A DNA stretch of 64,000 bases, from contig NC_052618.1 of assembly GCF_016545825.1 (NCBI RefSeq), positions 44,524,196 to 44,588,195 on the forward strand. Reading direction: 5' to 3'. Below, piece after piece: positions 22,904 through 35,035 of this stretch; positions within the stretch are counted from its first letter, which is position 1; each line of letters opens with the position of its first letter. The position numbers were made by a program, and so were the translations under genes. Source of the DNA: Eucalyptus grandis. Taxonomy: Eukaryota > Streptophyta > Magnoliopsida > Myrtales > Myrtaceae. The notes under the pieces are model-generated. The model saw only the letters and a list, made by a program, of their open reading frames with translations, had not been told where the DNA came from and made no database searches.

Positions 22904-22906
22904 TAA

Positions 22907-23745
22907 ATGACTATTTTGGGGCCTTATTTGAGACAAACTCCACTTCATGTCATCTTTTGAGAAAATGAAGCCATTTCGGGTTCTTATTTGAGATTTTCCC
23001 TTATAATAATGATTGTGAATACCTTTGGTTTGAATAAAATTTAATAATGAGAAATATGGGTTATTCTCGGATAACTACTTATTTGATCGATTCATGTAAT
23101 TATTTAGCTAATCATCACTCATCAATCAGAATTAATTTTATCATTAATGTTTTTTGCTTATCTTTTGATGTCTAGCACCGTGTTATAGAAATTATAACAC
23201 GACTGCAGTGCACCTTGGTTCAACACTAACTTTTCAGCAATTAAGAGCATGCTTGTTTTTAATTTCCGTTTATCATAAGAAAATCATATTTTGACAATTT
23301 ATTTCAATATATTGCCTTATGCTACAATTGAAAGCAAGAAGAACACATTATATATCTAGATTTCTCCTTCTGAACATTTCCCTTCTTGGTAATAATAGAA
23401 ACACACCTAGTAATCTTCATTAATTCGAACCCCCCCTATGTGGATATTATATACCGTTGTTCCTATAATTTTTTTTTCCTACTGCAGTTATATTTTTTTC
23501 AACGCAACCGATGTTTTCGCACTTAAATATAACCCTTGCAATCTAAATAAATATATTATTGTAGAGAACTCGCTATCACTATCCTTATTAAATACCATTT
23601 GGATTTCTAATCTTGCAAGATATTGATCATTTTCCATGTAAGGAGAGCTTTTCTTATTCTCCCCTCCCCAAGGTGCTCGCCTCATTCAATACCATTGGTT
23701 TAAATGAGTCTTGATGTTGCAAATTACTGATGTAAATCTTTTTAT
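22907..23745 (+). repeat. SABATH-flank repeat block E, copy 2
   Basis: Aligns with 56150-56890: TTTGAATAAAATTTAATAATGA, TTCATGTAATTATTTAG, GTGTTA.AGAAATTATAA, CTAGATTTCT.CTTCT, GATGTTTTCGCACT.AAATATAA, and GGAGCTTTTCTTATTCTCCC near the end, all in order. Non-coding. With block D and the gene it defines a duplicated unit. Confidence 0.8.
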
Positions 23746-24151
23746 TAAGTATATCCTCTGATAATTTTCATTACGTTCTTACAATAGTAAAGTGACGTAG
23801 TTGATTACATATAAAATCTCCTTATGTCGTATAATTACAATGATTAGGAATTTTTAACTTGTATCACGTCCCAGAATTTGGCACTAATATCTTGTACAAA
23901 CTAAGAATTTCATTTTTTTTTTGTTCATATAAGGAAGGTTCCTATAAAATGAGATAAATTGAGTTTACATTTTCATGGATCTTGGACCGGTCACAGGCGA
24001 GCCTGTGTGTGCGCATTCAACTCTTCGGGCCCGTCTCTGAGGCTAATATCTTATCCTTGGGTGCAGCCTTTTCTTCTTGGGTTAGACTTTTCTTGGCCAT
24101 TAAGTTTTCAATTATGTCTTTAGTAAGGAAAAATCAAAGAGAGAAACGAAG

Positions 24152-25433
24152 TTTGTCACACCCAAAACTACAAGAAAAGGGATAACATGGTTGTCCTTCC
24201 CCACAAAGAACGCAGCCTAAAATATAACCAACAATCTCATATCAAAATATGTATCTCCAATCATATATGCATATGAAAAAAATCAACAAGTTTATTACAA
24301 CATTAGAGATTCCCTAATCCACCATAAAGAACATGTACAATTAGAACTCAACCAACCAACAAGCTTACATCAATTACATACACAGCTTCCTTAAGCCATA
24401 CCTAGAAGTACAACTCCCGAAAGTTTCCTGCAGTAGTGCTCTCCTCCTACTTGCCACTAATCGAGGGACCTGAAAAATATGAAGAATGAGTAGAATGAGC
24501 AACCGCAACTCAGTGAGTAATATATAAGTTCTAAACAAATCAAGCCTTCACATTACACATTTAAAACTTAAAGACATGACTCATTTATTCCAATCCAAAA
24601 TATAACAACTCACAATAATAAAAAATATTACAATATTACTTCAACCTAACTATATTAATAGCAGCATTTCACTTTTGTCCATAATATCAAAACAAGTATC
24701 ATTGGTTCAATTTAACTCATTATATCTCATGTCAATGGTTCATTTAATGTTCAATGTCTATCTCAAGGCTCTAGAATTGATTCCCACAAATTTACGTTTT
24801 TGTGTAGCACTTAGTCCTTACCCAATTTATATTAATAGTACGTGGTCCTAGAGGTGACTCTCACGAAATTTGCATTATCGTGTAGCACTTAGTCATTTAC
24901 TACGCATGTCAATAGTACAAGACCCTAGAGATGACTTTCACATGACTCAAGTCGCCATGTAGTACTTAGCCATTGACTACAAGGCTTTAAAGGTGATTGA
25001 TACAAAGTTTTGTTATTATGTATTACTTAATCTTTTACCAACTCACGTCACAATTGGTTTTCTCAACCCAAAACATATCATCTTTAAAGAGTTATCTCAT
25101 AAATCAAATGTACAAAATAACACGCATAACCTTTCAAGAAAAGTTTATTAAACTATCGCGAAATAACTCAAAAGTACCAAATACTCTATCCGGCTTTATA
25201 CAACAAATGTGATCTCACTTCCAAATATATGTATATATTGAGTTACCCTTACCTTTATACAGAGGTTTTACAAAATTAAAGAAGATATTAGTACCACTCA
25301 CTCCGTTGCCTACGACCAAATAATAAATAGTATTCATATCTTCAAACTTGTGATCCAAGCATTATGTTACATAGTCAAGCTGGCTTGGTGAGGTTCCATT
25401 AGTGTGCACCTTTGAAACTCCTCTCTTTTCCCT

Positions 25434-25464
<31 letters not shown>

Positions 25465-25654
25465 TTCTTCTTCTTCTTCTTCTTCTTCTTCTTTATTCTC
25501 TCTCCTCCCCCTATTTCTCAACCCCCCCCGAGCTCTCGGTCACTTTTAAAATTGAGTATGCCCTATTTATGCTTTCTTTCTCCTTTTTCTTTATTTTATT
25601 TATTTTTCCTTTTTTTGTGTGGGTCCCACCCCCTTTGAAAAGGCAAATAGTACA
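24152..25654 (-). repeat. Gypsy 3' LTR
   Basis: On the minus strand it runs TGTACTATTTGCC to GGGTGTGACA, about 1.5 kb. It is matched piece by piece by 36403-36872, 42795-43580 and 49062-49532. A purine stretch (AAGGAGGATATAA on the minus strand, 25655-25667) directly precedes it, fitting the polypurine tract. Confidence 0.88.
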
Positions 25655-25704
25655 TTATATCCTCCTTACAAGAAATTTCTCCTCAAAATTTGATCTTACC
25701 TTAA

Positions 25705-26156
25705 CTATCAAACAAATGTGAGTATTTGTGTTTTCCTTCCTCCTTAAGTTCCCAAGTAACCTTACTCTCGGTATGGATTTGCAATTGTAACTTCACATAG
25801 AGAATAGTTCACCGTCGCAACACTTGATCCTTCTTATCGACGATACAAATAGGCTGCTCCTCCTATGTCAAGTTCTCCCTTAACCTCAATGGAGTAAAAC
25901 CTAGAACATGTTCAAGATTTGGCATATATTTTCGCGACAAAGAAACATGAAACACATTGTAAACACCTGATAGTGCCAATGGTAAAGCCAGTTTGTAAGC
26001 GACTTCACTAATCTTCTCTAAGATCAAGGATAGTCCCACATATCTTGGACTCAACTTCTCACACGTGTCAAATCTCCTTACGCCCTTTGTACGAGAAACT
26101 TTTAGGAATGTGTGATGCCCCATACTAAATTGCGCCTTGCATCTTTTAAGATCCAC
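25705..26156 (-). pseudogene. Gypsy integrase C-terminus and chromodomain-like tail
   Basis: Minus-strand frame with GHHTFLKVSRTKGVRRF, KLSPRYVGLSLILEKI, AYKLALPLALSGVYNVFHVS and LRKY-like motifs, the standard GPY/F region of gypsy integrases. After a stop it continues EEQPICIVDKKDQVLRR ... VTWELKEEGKHKYSHLF, which aligns to the chromodomain of plant chromoviruses. Two in-frame stops show it is dead. Confidence 0.85.
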
Positions 26157-26225
26157 ATAACTTTTCTACTAACTTTGAGCCATTTTGAGACATTTCTAAA
26201 TCAAACTAACTTTCTTCTCTAATTA

Positions 26226-27300
26226 CTAAATGAACTCGGGGCTGGTTAGTCTTTTCTCACCAATGTCATCCCAACAAATAGGGCTTCTACATTTTCGGCC
26301 ATATAAAGCTTCAAAAAATGCCATCTTAATGCTAAAATGATAACTGTTGTTACAAGAAAATTGTGCCAAATGTAGATATTCATCCCAAAAACCGCTAAAG
26401 TCAATGATGCATGATCTCAACATATCTTTTAATGTCTAGATTGTTCTTTCTAACTATCCATTTGTTTGTGGGTGGAAAGCTATACTTAAGCTGAGTTTAG
26501 TGCCTAACGCTTCTCGTGAACTCTTCCAAAAGTTAGACACGAATCTAGGGTCCTTATTAGAAACAATGCTTAGTAGAACTCCATGAAGCATCACTATTTC
26601 ATTAGCTTATTGCTTTGCCATGTCTTCCAGTGGTAGGCCAAATCAATATGACAAAAAGTGAACAGACTTAGTCAATATCAACAATCACCCATATAGTATT
26701 TTTATCACTTGGCATCCTCAATAGGCATTTACAAAGTCCATTTGGGTATTTCCAAAGGTTGTAATTGTCCACCTAGTTTTTTATACTCAATTTCACTTCT
26801 TGGCAAACCATACACTGATCAACAAATTTTACTACATCCTTTTTTATGTTGGCCCACCAAAAGTTTTCTCTCACATCCCTATACATTTTAGTGCTTACCA
26901 GATGAATTGAGAATCTAGTGCTTTAAGCTTCCTGCCATCTCTTTTTTTAGCTCTAAATCATTAGAAACACATAGCCAACCACAAAACCTTAATGACCTTA
27001 TTTACATGTAAACTGAAATCTACTTGTTCTCCAGCTTCCACACCTTCTTTGAAATTCTGCAATTGAGAATCTTCATTTTGTCTAGGCTTAATTTTGTCAA
27101 TCAATGTAGGTTGTACTCAAAGATTTGCTAACTGAGCACCAAGCTGTTGCATCGATACCTCTAAGTCCAACTTCTTCATATCTTCAAGAATAGATTTCTG
27201 AAAACTGAGTATAGTTGCCATATTTCCAAAGGACTTACGACTCAAGGCATCCGCTACCACATTAGCCCTACTGGATGGTAATTGCTAGACAAGTCATAAT
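26226..27300 (-). pseudogene. Gypsy integrase core (decayed)
   Basis: The best-preserved part, 26226-26423, reads SCIIDFSGFWDEYLHLAQFS, then CNNSYH, then FEALYGRKCRSPICWDDIGE, a classic gypsy integrase segment. The upstream catalytic part to 27300 is broken into short frames by stops and indels. Confidence 0.8.
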
Positions 27301-27310
27301 CCTTTAAAAG

Positions 27311-27882
27311 TTATAGCCATGTTATTTTCCTCGTGTTTAGTTCTTTTTGAGTAAAGATATACTTTAGACTCTTGTGATCAGTAGAGATTTCATATTTTTT
27401 GCCATATAAATAGTGTCCCCATATCTTCAAGGCAAACACAACCACCACTAACCTCAAATCATGGGCAGGGTAGTTCTTCTCATGTGATTTCAAATGTCCA
27501 GAGGCAAAGGCAACAACTTCATAATCTTGCTTAAGAACACAGCCTAGACCTTCTTTAGACACATCACAATAGATTCTGAAGCCACCATTTCCTGAAGGTA
27601 GTATCAATAAATAGCTGACACTAGCCATCTTTATTAGTCGTCAACTCTTGGAAATTATGCTCACATTGATCATATAAATTTAACTCTCTTCTGAGTTAGA
27701 CAAGTAAGTGGACTGGTGATCTTTGAGAATCGCCCCTACAAATCACCTGTAATAGTTTGCTAGCCCAACAAAACTTCTCACTTTTGTAACATTAGTAGGG
27801 CGATTCCACTTAACAACTACTTTAGCCTTCTTTAAATCCATTAATATTCCATCCTTCAAGATTACATGACCCAAGGATTCTA
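27311..27882 (-). pseudogene. Gypsy RNase H and reverse transcriptase C-terminus
   Basis: RNase H motifs: [44 protein letters not shown] and [17 protein letters not shown] (27311-27628). Upstream, LGHVILKDGILMD and RSFVGLANYYR (27743-27882) are the end of the reverse transcriptase. The frame is cut at 27882 by copia element 1; the rest of the reverse transcriptase resumes at 33878. Confidence 0.88.
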
Positions 27883-28258
27883 TGTTGTATAAAAATGCCA
27901 AAAGATGCACCAATTGAAGCACAAATAGCAAAGAATGAAAGATAAATTGAAATCACATGAGACGCAAGATTTATGTGGAAAACCCAAATGAGAAAAATCA
28001 GGAGGAGAAAGAGGGGTTTCACTAATTTCAACAAAGAGTACAAGAGTACAATCCAAAAGTTCAAAAAACTACTTGATGAATTGCAAGATCTAAAGATCTA
28101 ATAAGAAGACAAGAAAAAAAACAAGAAATAATAAGGAGGCTAAGGTTGGAGATGTATTATTAAACACATTCATTTTATAGCTTCCCTTCAAAAATCCTAA
28201 AACAAATGTGCATGGTTTAAAATACCAATATTTCTAATTTGAAAGTCAAAACTTAACA
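27883..28258 (-). repeat. Copia 1 3' LTR
   Basis: 376 bp, paired with 33505-33872. Both contain AAAAATGCCAAAAGATGCACCAAT at one end and AA(C/A)TTAACA/CTCAACA at the other. Confidence 0.88.
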
Positions 28259-28527
28259 AATATTCACCTAGACTTCAAATCGCAAAAAGAGCATTATACC
28301 AAATACAACAAAATCTCTCTCCTTCACCACAAAAAATGACCACACAAGGCCACCCCAAAACGACAGAGTCAACAATGTACACCCCTAACCCTATGTGAGC
28401 GTGCTCAGTGTAAGAACAAAAAGATAAAATGCCTTTAGCTTTGCCTGAAAAATTCAAATGGCGAAAATGCCAATCAAGTCCAAATAATGCTTGAACTTGA
28501 TCAAAGGAATTGATTTGGTTAACATAT

Positions 28528-28740
28528 CTACCAGATTATCCACACTATATGTATTTTCTTCATTGTAATCATACCCTTAGTGACCTTATTACATATAAAC
28601 TGATACTGCATATCGATGTGTTTTCTCCTCTCATGATACATCGCGTTCTTGGTCAACTGGATTATACTTTGGTTATCGCAAAAGATAATGAAGACTCCCT
28701 CCTGCTTCATACCAATTTTTTTTTTAACCAAACCTTTCAA
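28528..28740 (-). pseudogene. Copia 1 RNase H fragment
   Basis: Minus frame with CDNQSIIQLTKNAMYHERRK, then HIDMQYQFI. This is the copia CDNQSAI...LAKNP.YHERTKHID region, followed by weaker similarity. Flanking RNase H parts are out of frame. Confidence 0.8.
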
Positions 28741-29295
28741 TTAAAAAGCTTCCTTTACTTCTTTTCCTACTGCCATGTATTATGCTTTGGTGGTAGACAA
28801 AGCAATTGTGTCTGGCAAAATTGCTTTCTAACTAATTGTAGTACCACCAAGCGTAAAAACATAACTTGTCAAAAATCTCCTTTTGTCGAGATTGCTTGCA
28901 TAATTATAATCAACAAAGCCAACAATTAAATATTCTATATCACAACCTCTATCAAAGATCAAACCCACTTTTGAGGTACCTCAAATGTACCAAAAAATCC
29001 ATTTTACGGCTTGCTAGTGAGCTTTACCCGAATGTGCCTTATACCTACTTACACCACTAATAGCCCATTAAAAATCCGAACGTGTGCAAACCATTGCATA
29101 CATGAGGCCATCCACAGCACTAGAATATGGAACTCAAGACATCTCATATTTTTCTTTTTTAGTTTTAGGCGACAAAGAAGCCGAAAGCCTAAAATGGGAT
29201 GCCAAAGGAGTATTTGCCAATTTGGCATTTTTCATGCTAAAGCGCTCAAGCACTTTCTCAATATACTTATACTGTGATTAGTATAACTTCCCAAC

Positions 29296-30060
29296 CTATT
29301 TGTCTCTACAAATCTCCATACCTAGAATTTTCTTGGCAACTCCAAGATCTTTCATCTCAAATTCCCTACTAAGTTGCATCTTCAAATTTTGCATCTCTAA
29401 TATGTTCTTAGCTACAATAAGCATGTCATCCACATATAATAGCAAATAAATAAAAAAGCCATTGTGCAATATCTTATAGTACACACAATTATCATGCGCG
29501 CTTCACGAGTGGCTATGACTTAACATAAAGTTATTAAACTTCCTGTACCAATATCGTGAAGATTGTTTGAGACCATACAAAGAATGTTTCAACTTGCAAA
29601 CGTGATCTTCTTTACCCTCAACAACAAATCCCTCAAGTTGAGACATATAAATTGTTTCCTCAAGCCTGCCATGTAGAAAAGCGATCTTGACATCAAGTTA
29701 CTCAAGTTCTAGATCATAAAAGGCTACTAACGCGAGTAACACATGAATGGAACGATGTTTCACAACTGGATAGAACACTTAATTGAAGTCAATCCCTTCC
29801 TTTTGACGAAAAGCCATTGGTACTAGACATGTCTTGAATCTTTCATCTTTAACCGTTGGAGTTCTCTCTTTTCTTTTGAAGACCTACTTGCACCAAATAG
29901 CTCTTTTGCCCTTAGGCAATTTCACAAGATCCCAAGTTTGGTTCTTATGAAAAGACTCAATCTTTTCATTCATCACAATTAGCCACTTCTCATATTTAGA
30001 ACAAATAGTAACTTCACAAAATGTAGAAGCATATACTACTAAATCAGCAAAACCGTACCT
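29296..30060 (-). pseudogene. Copia 1 reverse transcriptase
   Basis: 29296-29484 carries LLLYVDDMLIVAKN (the YVDD catalytic pair) and EFEMKDLGVAKKILGMEICR. Upstream on the minus strand, broken frames give the copia motifs around RHGRLEETIYM-like, SLYGLKQSSRYWY and a KWVFKRK-like start. Stops interrupt it. Confidence 0.85.
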
Positions 30061-30619
30061 TTAGGGAGGCTTAATTTGTCATTTAGCCCTCCCTATAGCC
30101 AAACTCTGATGTTGCCCAATTTATTTTACTTTGTCTTTGATAGAATTTGAGTTTTGGTGCTCATTATCACTTTCTGACTAAATAGGAACATCTTCAAATG
30201 TTTTCAGTGGATGCTCTACATGAAGTTTCACCTCTTTTCCAACATTCTCCTCTTGGATACTTATAGAATCAATAATGAATTTTCTCTTTTCAAGCATGGA
30301 ATTTTCATCAAAAGTAACATTTCTACTAATTATAAACTTTGATGACTAAGGGTCTAAACACCATAACTTATATCCTTTAACCCCATCTACATAACCAACA
30401 AAAATACCGTTTTTGGCCTTATGTTCAAATGTACATTTTTTTACATGATAATAAGTGGGACATTCAAATATTTTTTAATCAAAATAATCAAAAAGTTTAC
30501 ATAACTATATCTCATTAGAAGTCTTACATTCAATAGTGGTTGAAGGAGAATGATTTACCAAATAACACGATGTGTTCATGGCTTCAGCCTAAAATTTTTT
30601 TCTCAAGTCCAACATTAGA

Positions 30620-32290
30620 GAGCATACAGCTAAGTCTCCCTAAGAGTGTCTGGTTCATGCGCTCCATCACCCCATTATGTTGAGATATTTGTCTAACTGT
30701 TTATTGTCAAATAATCCTCAAATTTGAATTACGGACACTGGAGTGCCAAAACTTGGCACGAAAGGACACTTAAGTGTCAAAAGTTAGGAAAGTGACATTT
30801 AAGTGCTAAAAGTTAGGAAAGTGACACTAAGTGCCAAAATCGAAGCAAAAAAAAAAAAAAAACACTTAAGTGCCAATCCGGCCAAAATCCAGCGAAAACG
30901 CGACGTGGCAATTTTCCGGAGAGGGAAGTGCAAAACGACGTCGTTTTGCAAGCTGATGTGGCTTAAAAATGCAAAAACGACGTTGTTTTGCCTCTAACGT
31001 GGTAAAAATTTAATATAAAAATTAATTTAATTTAATTTAAAACTAAATTTATTTAAAACATTTAAAAATACAAATTCAAATATTTAATAAATAATAATAA
31101 TTTTTTAAAAAAGGAGGGAGGGAGACGGCAGAGCCCTCGTCGCCACCGCTGCAGGGAAGGGCCGGCGAGGAGGCCGGCCCCCGGCCGACCCTCCCCCTCC
31201 GTCGCCGGCCCTTCCCGGCGGCGGGAGGCGGCGAGGGCTGCGAGCCCTCGCCGCCGGTTGGCCGAGGGCCGGCAACCCCGGCCAACCCTCCCCCTCCATT
31301 GCCGGCCCTTCCCGGTGGCCGGGGGAGGCAGCGAGGGCCCGCGAGCCCTCGCCGCCGATTGGCCGAGGGCCGGCTGACCCTCCCCACCATCACCGGCCCT
31401 TCTTGGCGATGGCGGGGCGGCGGCAGCGAGGGCTCACCCTCGCCACTGCCTCCTCTCCCCACCTTATTTTTATATTATTTTATTAAAATAATAATAATAA
31501 TTTATTTTTATAATTAAATTAAATTAATTTTTATATTAACATTTGAATCCGCTTAAAAACGATATCATTTTTGGCTTTGTTATTTGAGTCAGCATTCCAG
31601 CGAGCCACGTAAACGAAAAAAATAATAAAAAATTGCCACGTAGGATTTCCGGTATGGTTCGCCGGAGATGACATTTAAGTGTCCCACTTTTTTTGAAAAG
31701 TGGTACTAAGTGTCACTTTCCTAACTTTTGGCACTTAAGTGTCATTCCGTGCCAAGTTTTGACACTTGGGCTGTACTTATTCCCCTCAAATCTTCATAAT
31801 ACTTGTTGATCACCTCCACAAAACTCAAAACTATTCTCTGTCCCAAGACACTTTATTTTCTTCCCAGTTTGATTTTCTATCAATATCTTCCACTTATTGA
31901 ATGTATCAAAAATGTCACTTTTATGCTTTGAGAATTAAACTCGACTTTAATTTAAAAAAAAATCATCAATAAATGTCAAAAGATGAATTGCACCACCTTT
32001 AGTTACTTGTGTTGATGCCCACAAATCGAAGTAAATATAGTCAACTATACTCTTCATCCAATGCACCCCAATACTGTAATTAACTCTGTGATGCTCCCTA
32101 AAAACACAATGTTCGCAAAAAATCAAGTAAAACCATATAATCTATATAAAGTAAACCACGTTTACTCAAGATAGTCATTCCTCTTTTGCTCATGTGGCCC
32201 AATCACGTATGCCACAACATTGATTTTTCAGAATCCGAAGAGGATGATATTTTTAAATAATCCACAACAATACTTCCCTGCAGAATATAA
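30620..32290 (-). pseudogene. Copia 1 integrase, split by a TIR element
   Basis: Minus-strand fragments read GHMSKRGMTILSKRGLL near 32200 (integrase zinc-binding region) and QHNGVMERMNQTLRET near 30670, the copia QNGVVERMNRTL motif. The central catalytic core is full of stops, and the gene is split by the 30724-31793 insertion. Confidence 0.75.
30724..31793. mobile_element. Long-TIR non-autonomous element (MULE-like) with GC-rich core
   Basis: About 1,070 bp between duplicated CCTCAAAT (30716-30723, 31794-31801). Arms of over 100 bp are inverted: CCAAAACTTGGCACG...AAAGTTAGGAAAGTGACA at left and TGTCACTTTCCTAACTTTTG...CGTGCCAAGTTTTG at right. Long arms with an 8-9-bp duplication suggest a Mutator-like origin. 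The core 31107-31462 is extremely GC-rich, with repeated GGCGAGGGC/GCCCTCGCC words. The open frames in it (31076-31462 minus, 31299-31517 plus) are composition artefacts. Confidence 0.75.
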
Positions 32291-32300
32291 AGGTTTTTCT

Positions 32301-32576
32301 TCATGGTATCACAATCAATGAATCTTTCGAAATTTTCAAAACTCCACCTTCACCTGTGCACATACACCTAATGGAATCTAAACTACTCAATAAAATAAGA
32401 TTTTTCTTCATATATAGGATATGCCTAATGTTTGTCAAAATTCTTACTACATTGTCATGACATTTAATTCGCACCGTATCAATACCCACAATCTTGCAAA
32501 CTATATTATTGCCCATCAAAACTAAACCACTACTAACTTTCTCATATATGTGGAACCAATCTCTATGTGGACACAT
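32301..32576 (-). pseudogene. Copia 1 protease/GAG-pre-integrase segment
   Basis: Minus frame CPHRDWFHIYEKVSSGLVLM, then GNNIVCKIVGIDTVRIK, then IRHILYMKKNLILLSSLDS. This matches the plant copia segment after the protease (MGN...C.V.GIG.V.IK...VR.V.YIP.LKKNLISLG.LD). Confidence 0.85.
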
Positions 32577-32684
32577 TTGGTATGAACATGAACATGCTTA
32601 ATCCAAAAATCATTCACCATCGACATGACAATCTAAAGACAAAATAGTAAGAACATTGTTTGCATTAGCTGACTTATTATTTTT

Positions 32685-33480
32685 TCACCACACTAGTGAA
32701 TTGGAACTCTCCATCGACTTCTTCCCCTTAGATTTGAGCAATAGACACTCACTTTTGTATTGTTCGAATGTATGACTACAATGACACTCTACCTTACTCT
32801 TATCTCTGCCTAATCTAGACTTCAAATGCCTTATATTGTTATTGTGTCTATCACAATGATTCGACCTTCCTTCGACAATTAAACCATCAGTTTTATCACC
32901 ACTACTATTCGTGTTCAATTTTGTACGCACCTTTGCAAAATTCAATGACGCTTTCACATCCTGAAGAGTTATATATTTCCTTCCATACGGTATAGAATTC
33001 ACAAAATTTTTATACAAGCTCGACAGTAAGCATAGCACAATTAGGGCCTAATTTTCATCATTTAACTTCAACCCTAGATTTTTCATATTCATAACGATTT
33101 TATTAATTCACCTAGATATTCTTAGATGGGAACACCTTATTGCATTTTTAGCATGTAAAGAAGCTACTTCAAGAATAATCTTGTCATAAGAGATTTCTTC
33201 ATGTAGAAGCTTTCGAGCTTATTCCACAACCCCAAAACTGTTTCTTCATAAGCAACTTACTTATTGGATAACGACAATTAGATAGTGTTATACACCCTCT
33301 CTTTCATCTCGTCGATCTCAATCGTAATCATGTCGTTAGGATAATTCCCATCCAAGGCTCTAACTAAATCTTCCCAATGCAATAACGCTTTCATCTTGAT
33401 CCTCCATAGCCCAAATTATTTTGGCCATAGAAGGGTGCCACTTCGAACTTGATAGATGTCATCTCAAACAAGAAGACTGA
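32685..33480 (-). pseudogene. Copia 1 gag fragment
   Basis: The best frame, 32685-33038, includes LCLLSSLYKNFVNSIPYGRK, a DVKASLN-like stretch and a degenerate zinc knuckle (ECHCSHTFEQYKSEC region). Earlier gag sequence toward 33480 is interrupted. Confidence 0.7.
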
Positions 33481-33489
33481 ATTTCTTTT

Positions 33490-33504
33490 GCTTTGATACC
33501 AATG
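33490..33504 (-). promoter_or_regulatory. Copia 1 primer-binding site
   Basis: Immediately inside the 5' LTR the minus strand reads CATTGGTATCAAAGC, one change from the usual TGGTATCAGAGC complementary to the 3' end of initiator tRNA-Met. Confidence 0.8.
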
Positions 33505-33623
33505 TGTTGCGGAAAAATGCCAAAAGATGCACCAATCGAAGCACAAGTAGAAAAGGATGAAAGGAAAATCGAAATCACACAAGACATAAGATTTACTTGG
33601 AAAATCCAAAATAGGAAAAACCA

Positions 33624-33659
<36 letters not shown>

Positions 33660-33872
33660 GTTTCACTGTGTTCAATAAAGAGTACGAGAGTACAATCCAA
33701 AAGCTCAAAAAACCACTTGATGCGCATGAGAAGATACAAATATTATGGAGGCTAGGGTTGGAATTATTAAACACATTCCTTTTATAATTCCCCCCCCCCC
33801 CAAAAAAACCTTAAAACAAAGGGGCATGGTCTTAAATACCCTTATCTCTAATTTGAAAATCAAAACTCAACA
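33505..33872 (-). repeat. Copia 1 5' LTR
   Basis: 368 bp pair of 27883-28258. It has gained a GA microsatellite (about 33629-33653) and a poly-C run (about 33790) not present in the partner. Confidence 0.88.
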
Positions 33873-33877
33873 TTCTA

Positions 33878-34582
33878 TATGATCAAGCCAAAAGTTACAC
33901 TCACTAAATTTAGCATACAACTTCTTTTCATGTAGAGTCTATCAGACAAACCTCAAGTGCTGCTTATGTTCCTCCAAACTCTTCAAATACACTAAGAGGT
34001 CATCAATGAACCCTATAAAAAATTTTGTCTGGATACTCATGGAACACCATGTTCATCAAATCTATGAAAACAACATGAGCATTTGTTAATCCATAAGGCA
34101 TGATAAGAAATTTATAATAGCCATACCTTGTTTTGAAAGTAATTTTAGGCATATCATCTATTTTTATTTTCAATTGATGATACCCAGAATGAGGTCAATC
34201 TTGGAAACTTGAGCTCCCTAAAGTTAATCAAATAAATCATCAATTTAGGCCAATGGAGATTTTTTTTAATCGTTATTGTGTTAAATTCTCAGTAGTCTAT
34301 ACAATGCCTCATACTATTGCAACTCTTTTTCATAAATAGAGCTAGAGCTCCCTTAGGTGAAACACTGGGTTTGAAGAAACACATATCCAAAAGCTCTTGC
34401 AGCAGTATTTTCAATTCTTTCAATTTAGCAAGTGTCATTTGATATAGTGCCTTAAAGATCAGTGCTATGCCAAGCATCAATTCAATACAAAACTCAGCTT
34501 CTCTATCACGAGGCAAATCTGGTAAATCCTCAAATTGCACACTTAGAAACTCTCTAACAACGGGAACATTCTCCAACTTCAC
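33878..34582 (-). pseudogene. Gypsy reverse transcriptase, N-terminal part
   Basis: 34289-34582 carries VREFLSVQFEDLPDLPRDRE, AEFCIELMLG, LKELKILLQELLDMCFFKPS and CIDY, the start of gypsy reverse transcriptase. Toward 33878 broken frames give a [12 protein letters not shown] stretch and an IDD-like catalytic region. The junction with copia 1 at 33873-33877 explains the split from 27311-27882. Confidence 0.85.
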
Positions 34583-34599
34583 TATGATCTTACTTGTGT

Positions 34600-35035
34600 C
34601 TTTTATACAAGTTAGATAACCATAACAATCTTTTTCACAAAAGTTTCCTCCCTTGCAAAGTCGAGATTAACCTTGAAAAGATATCTTTATAACTTCCCAA
34701 AAAAGAGAATTCTGGTTGATTCGGAAGTCTAAAAATCATTTTCTTCGAAAAATAATTAACAGTAGCATGATATGTAGATAGCCAATCCATTCCCATGATA
34801 ATATCAAAATCTTAATAATTTAACTCCACTAGATCCATGGGCATTTTAACATTATTAATCTGAAGCACACATCTATTGAATACATGATTAGCAACCAAAA
34901 AATCACCAATAGGATTATCAACACACAATTCATATCTAAGAAACTCAGGCAACACATCAAGCTTCTTTGTAAATTCAGTTGAAATGAATGAATGTGTATA
35001 GCACCAAGATCAAACAACGCATAAGCACATTACGA
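34600..35035 (-). pseudogene. Gypsy aspartic protease
   Basis: Reading across frames the minus strand gives ALFDLGAIH (catalytic D, normally DPGATHSF), then PIGDFLVANHVFNRC and DFDIIMGMDWLSTYHA, the standard pattern of gypsy proteases. An extra base pair near the DLGAIH motif and a stop before DFDIIMG show decay. Confidence 0.8.

Larger units (their letters stand above)
27883..33872 (-). mobile_element. Copia element 1, inserted in gypsy reverse transcriptase
   Basis: LTRs 27883-28258 and 33505-33872 (TGTTG...AACA), with TTCTA duplicated at 27878-27882 and 33873-33877. Minus-strand gag, integrase, reverse transcriptase and RNase H fragments follow copia order. Size is 5,990 bp, or about 4.9 kb without the TIR element at 30724-31793. 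All frames are interrupted by stops. LTRs differ by many substitutions and small indels, so it is not recent. Confidence 0.9.

Noticed and set aside
22104..22906. Four long open frames on both strands with Arg/Ala/Pro-rich text
   Set aside because: Produced by the GC-rich core of the Harbinger-like element; no domain, and all frames are equally open.
31076..31517. GC-rich open frames on both strands
   Set aside because: Composition artefact of the GC core of the TIR element inside copia 1.
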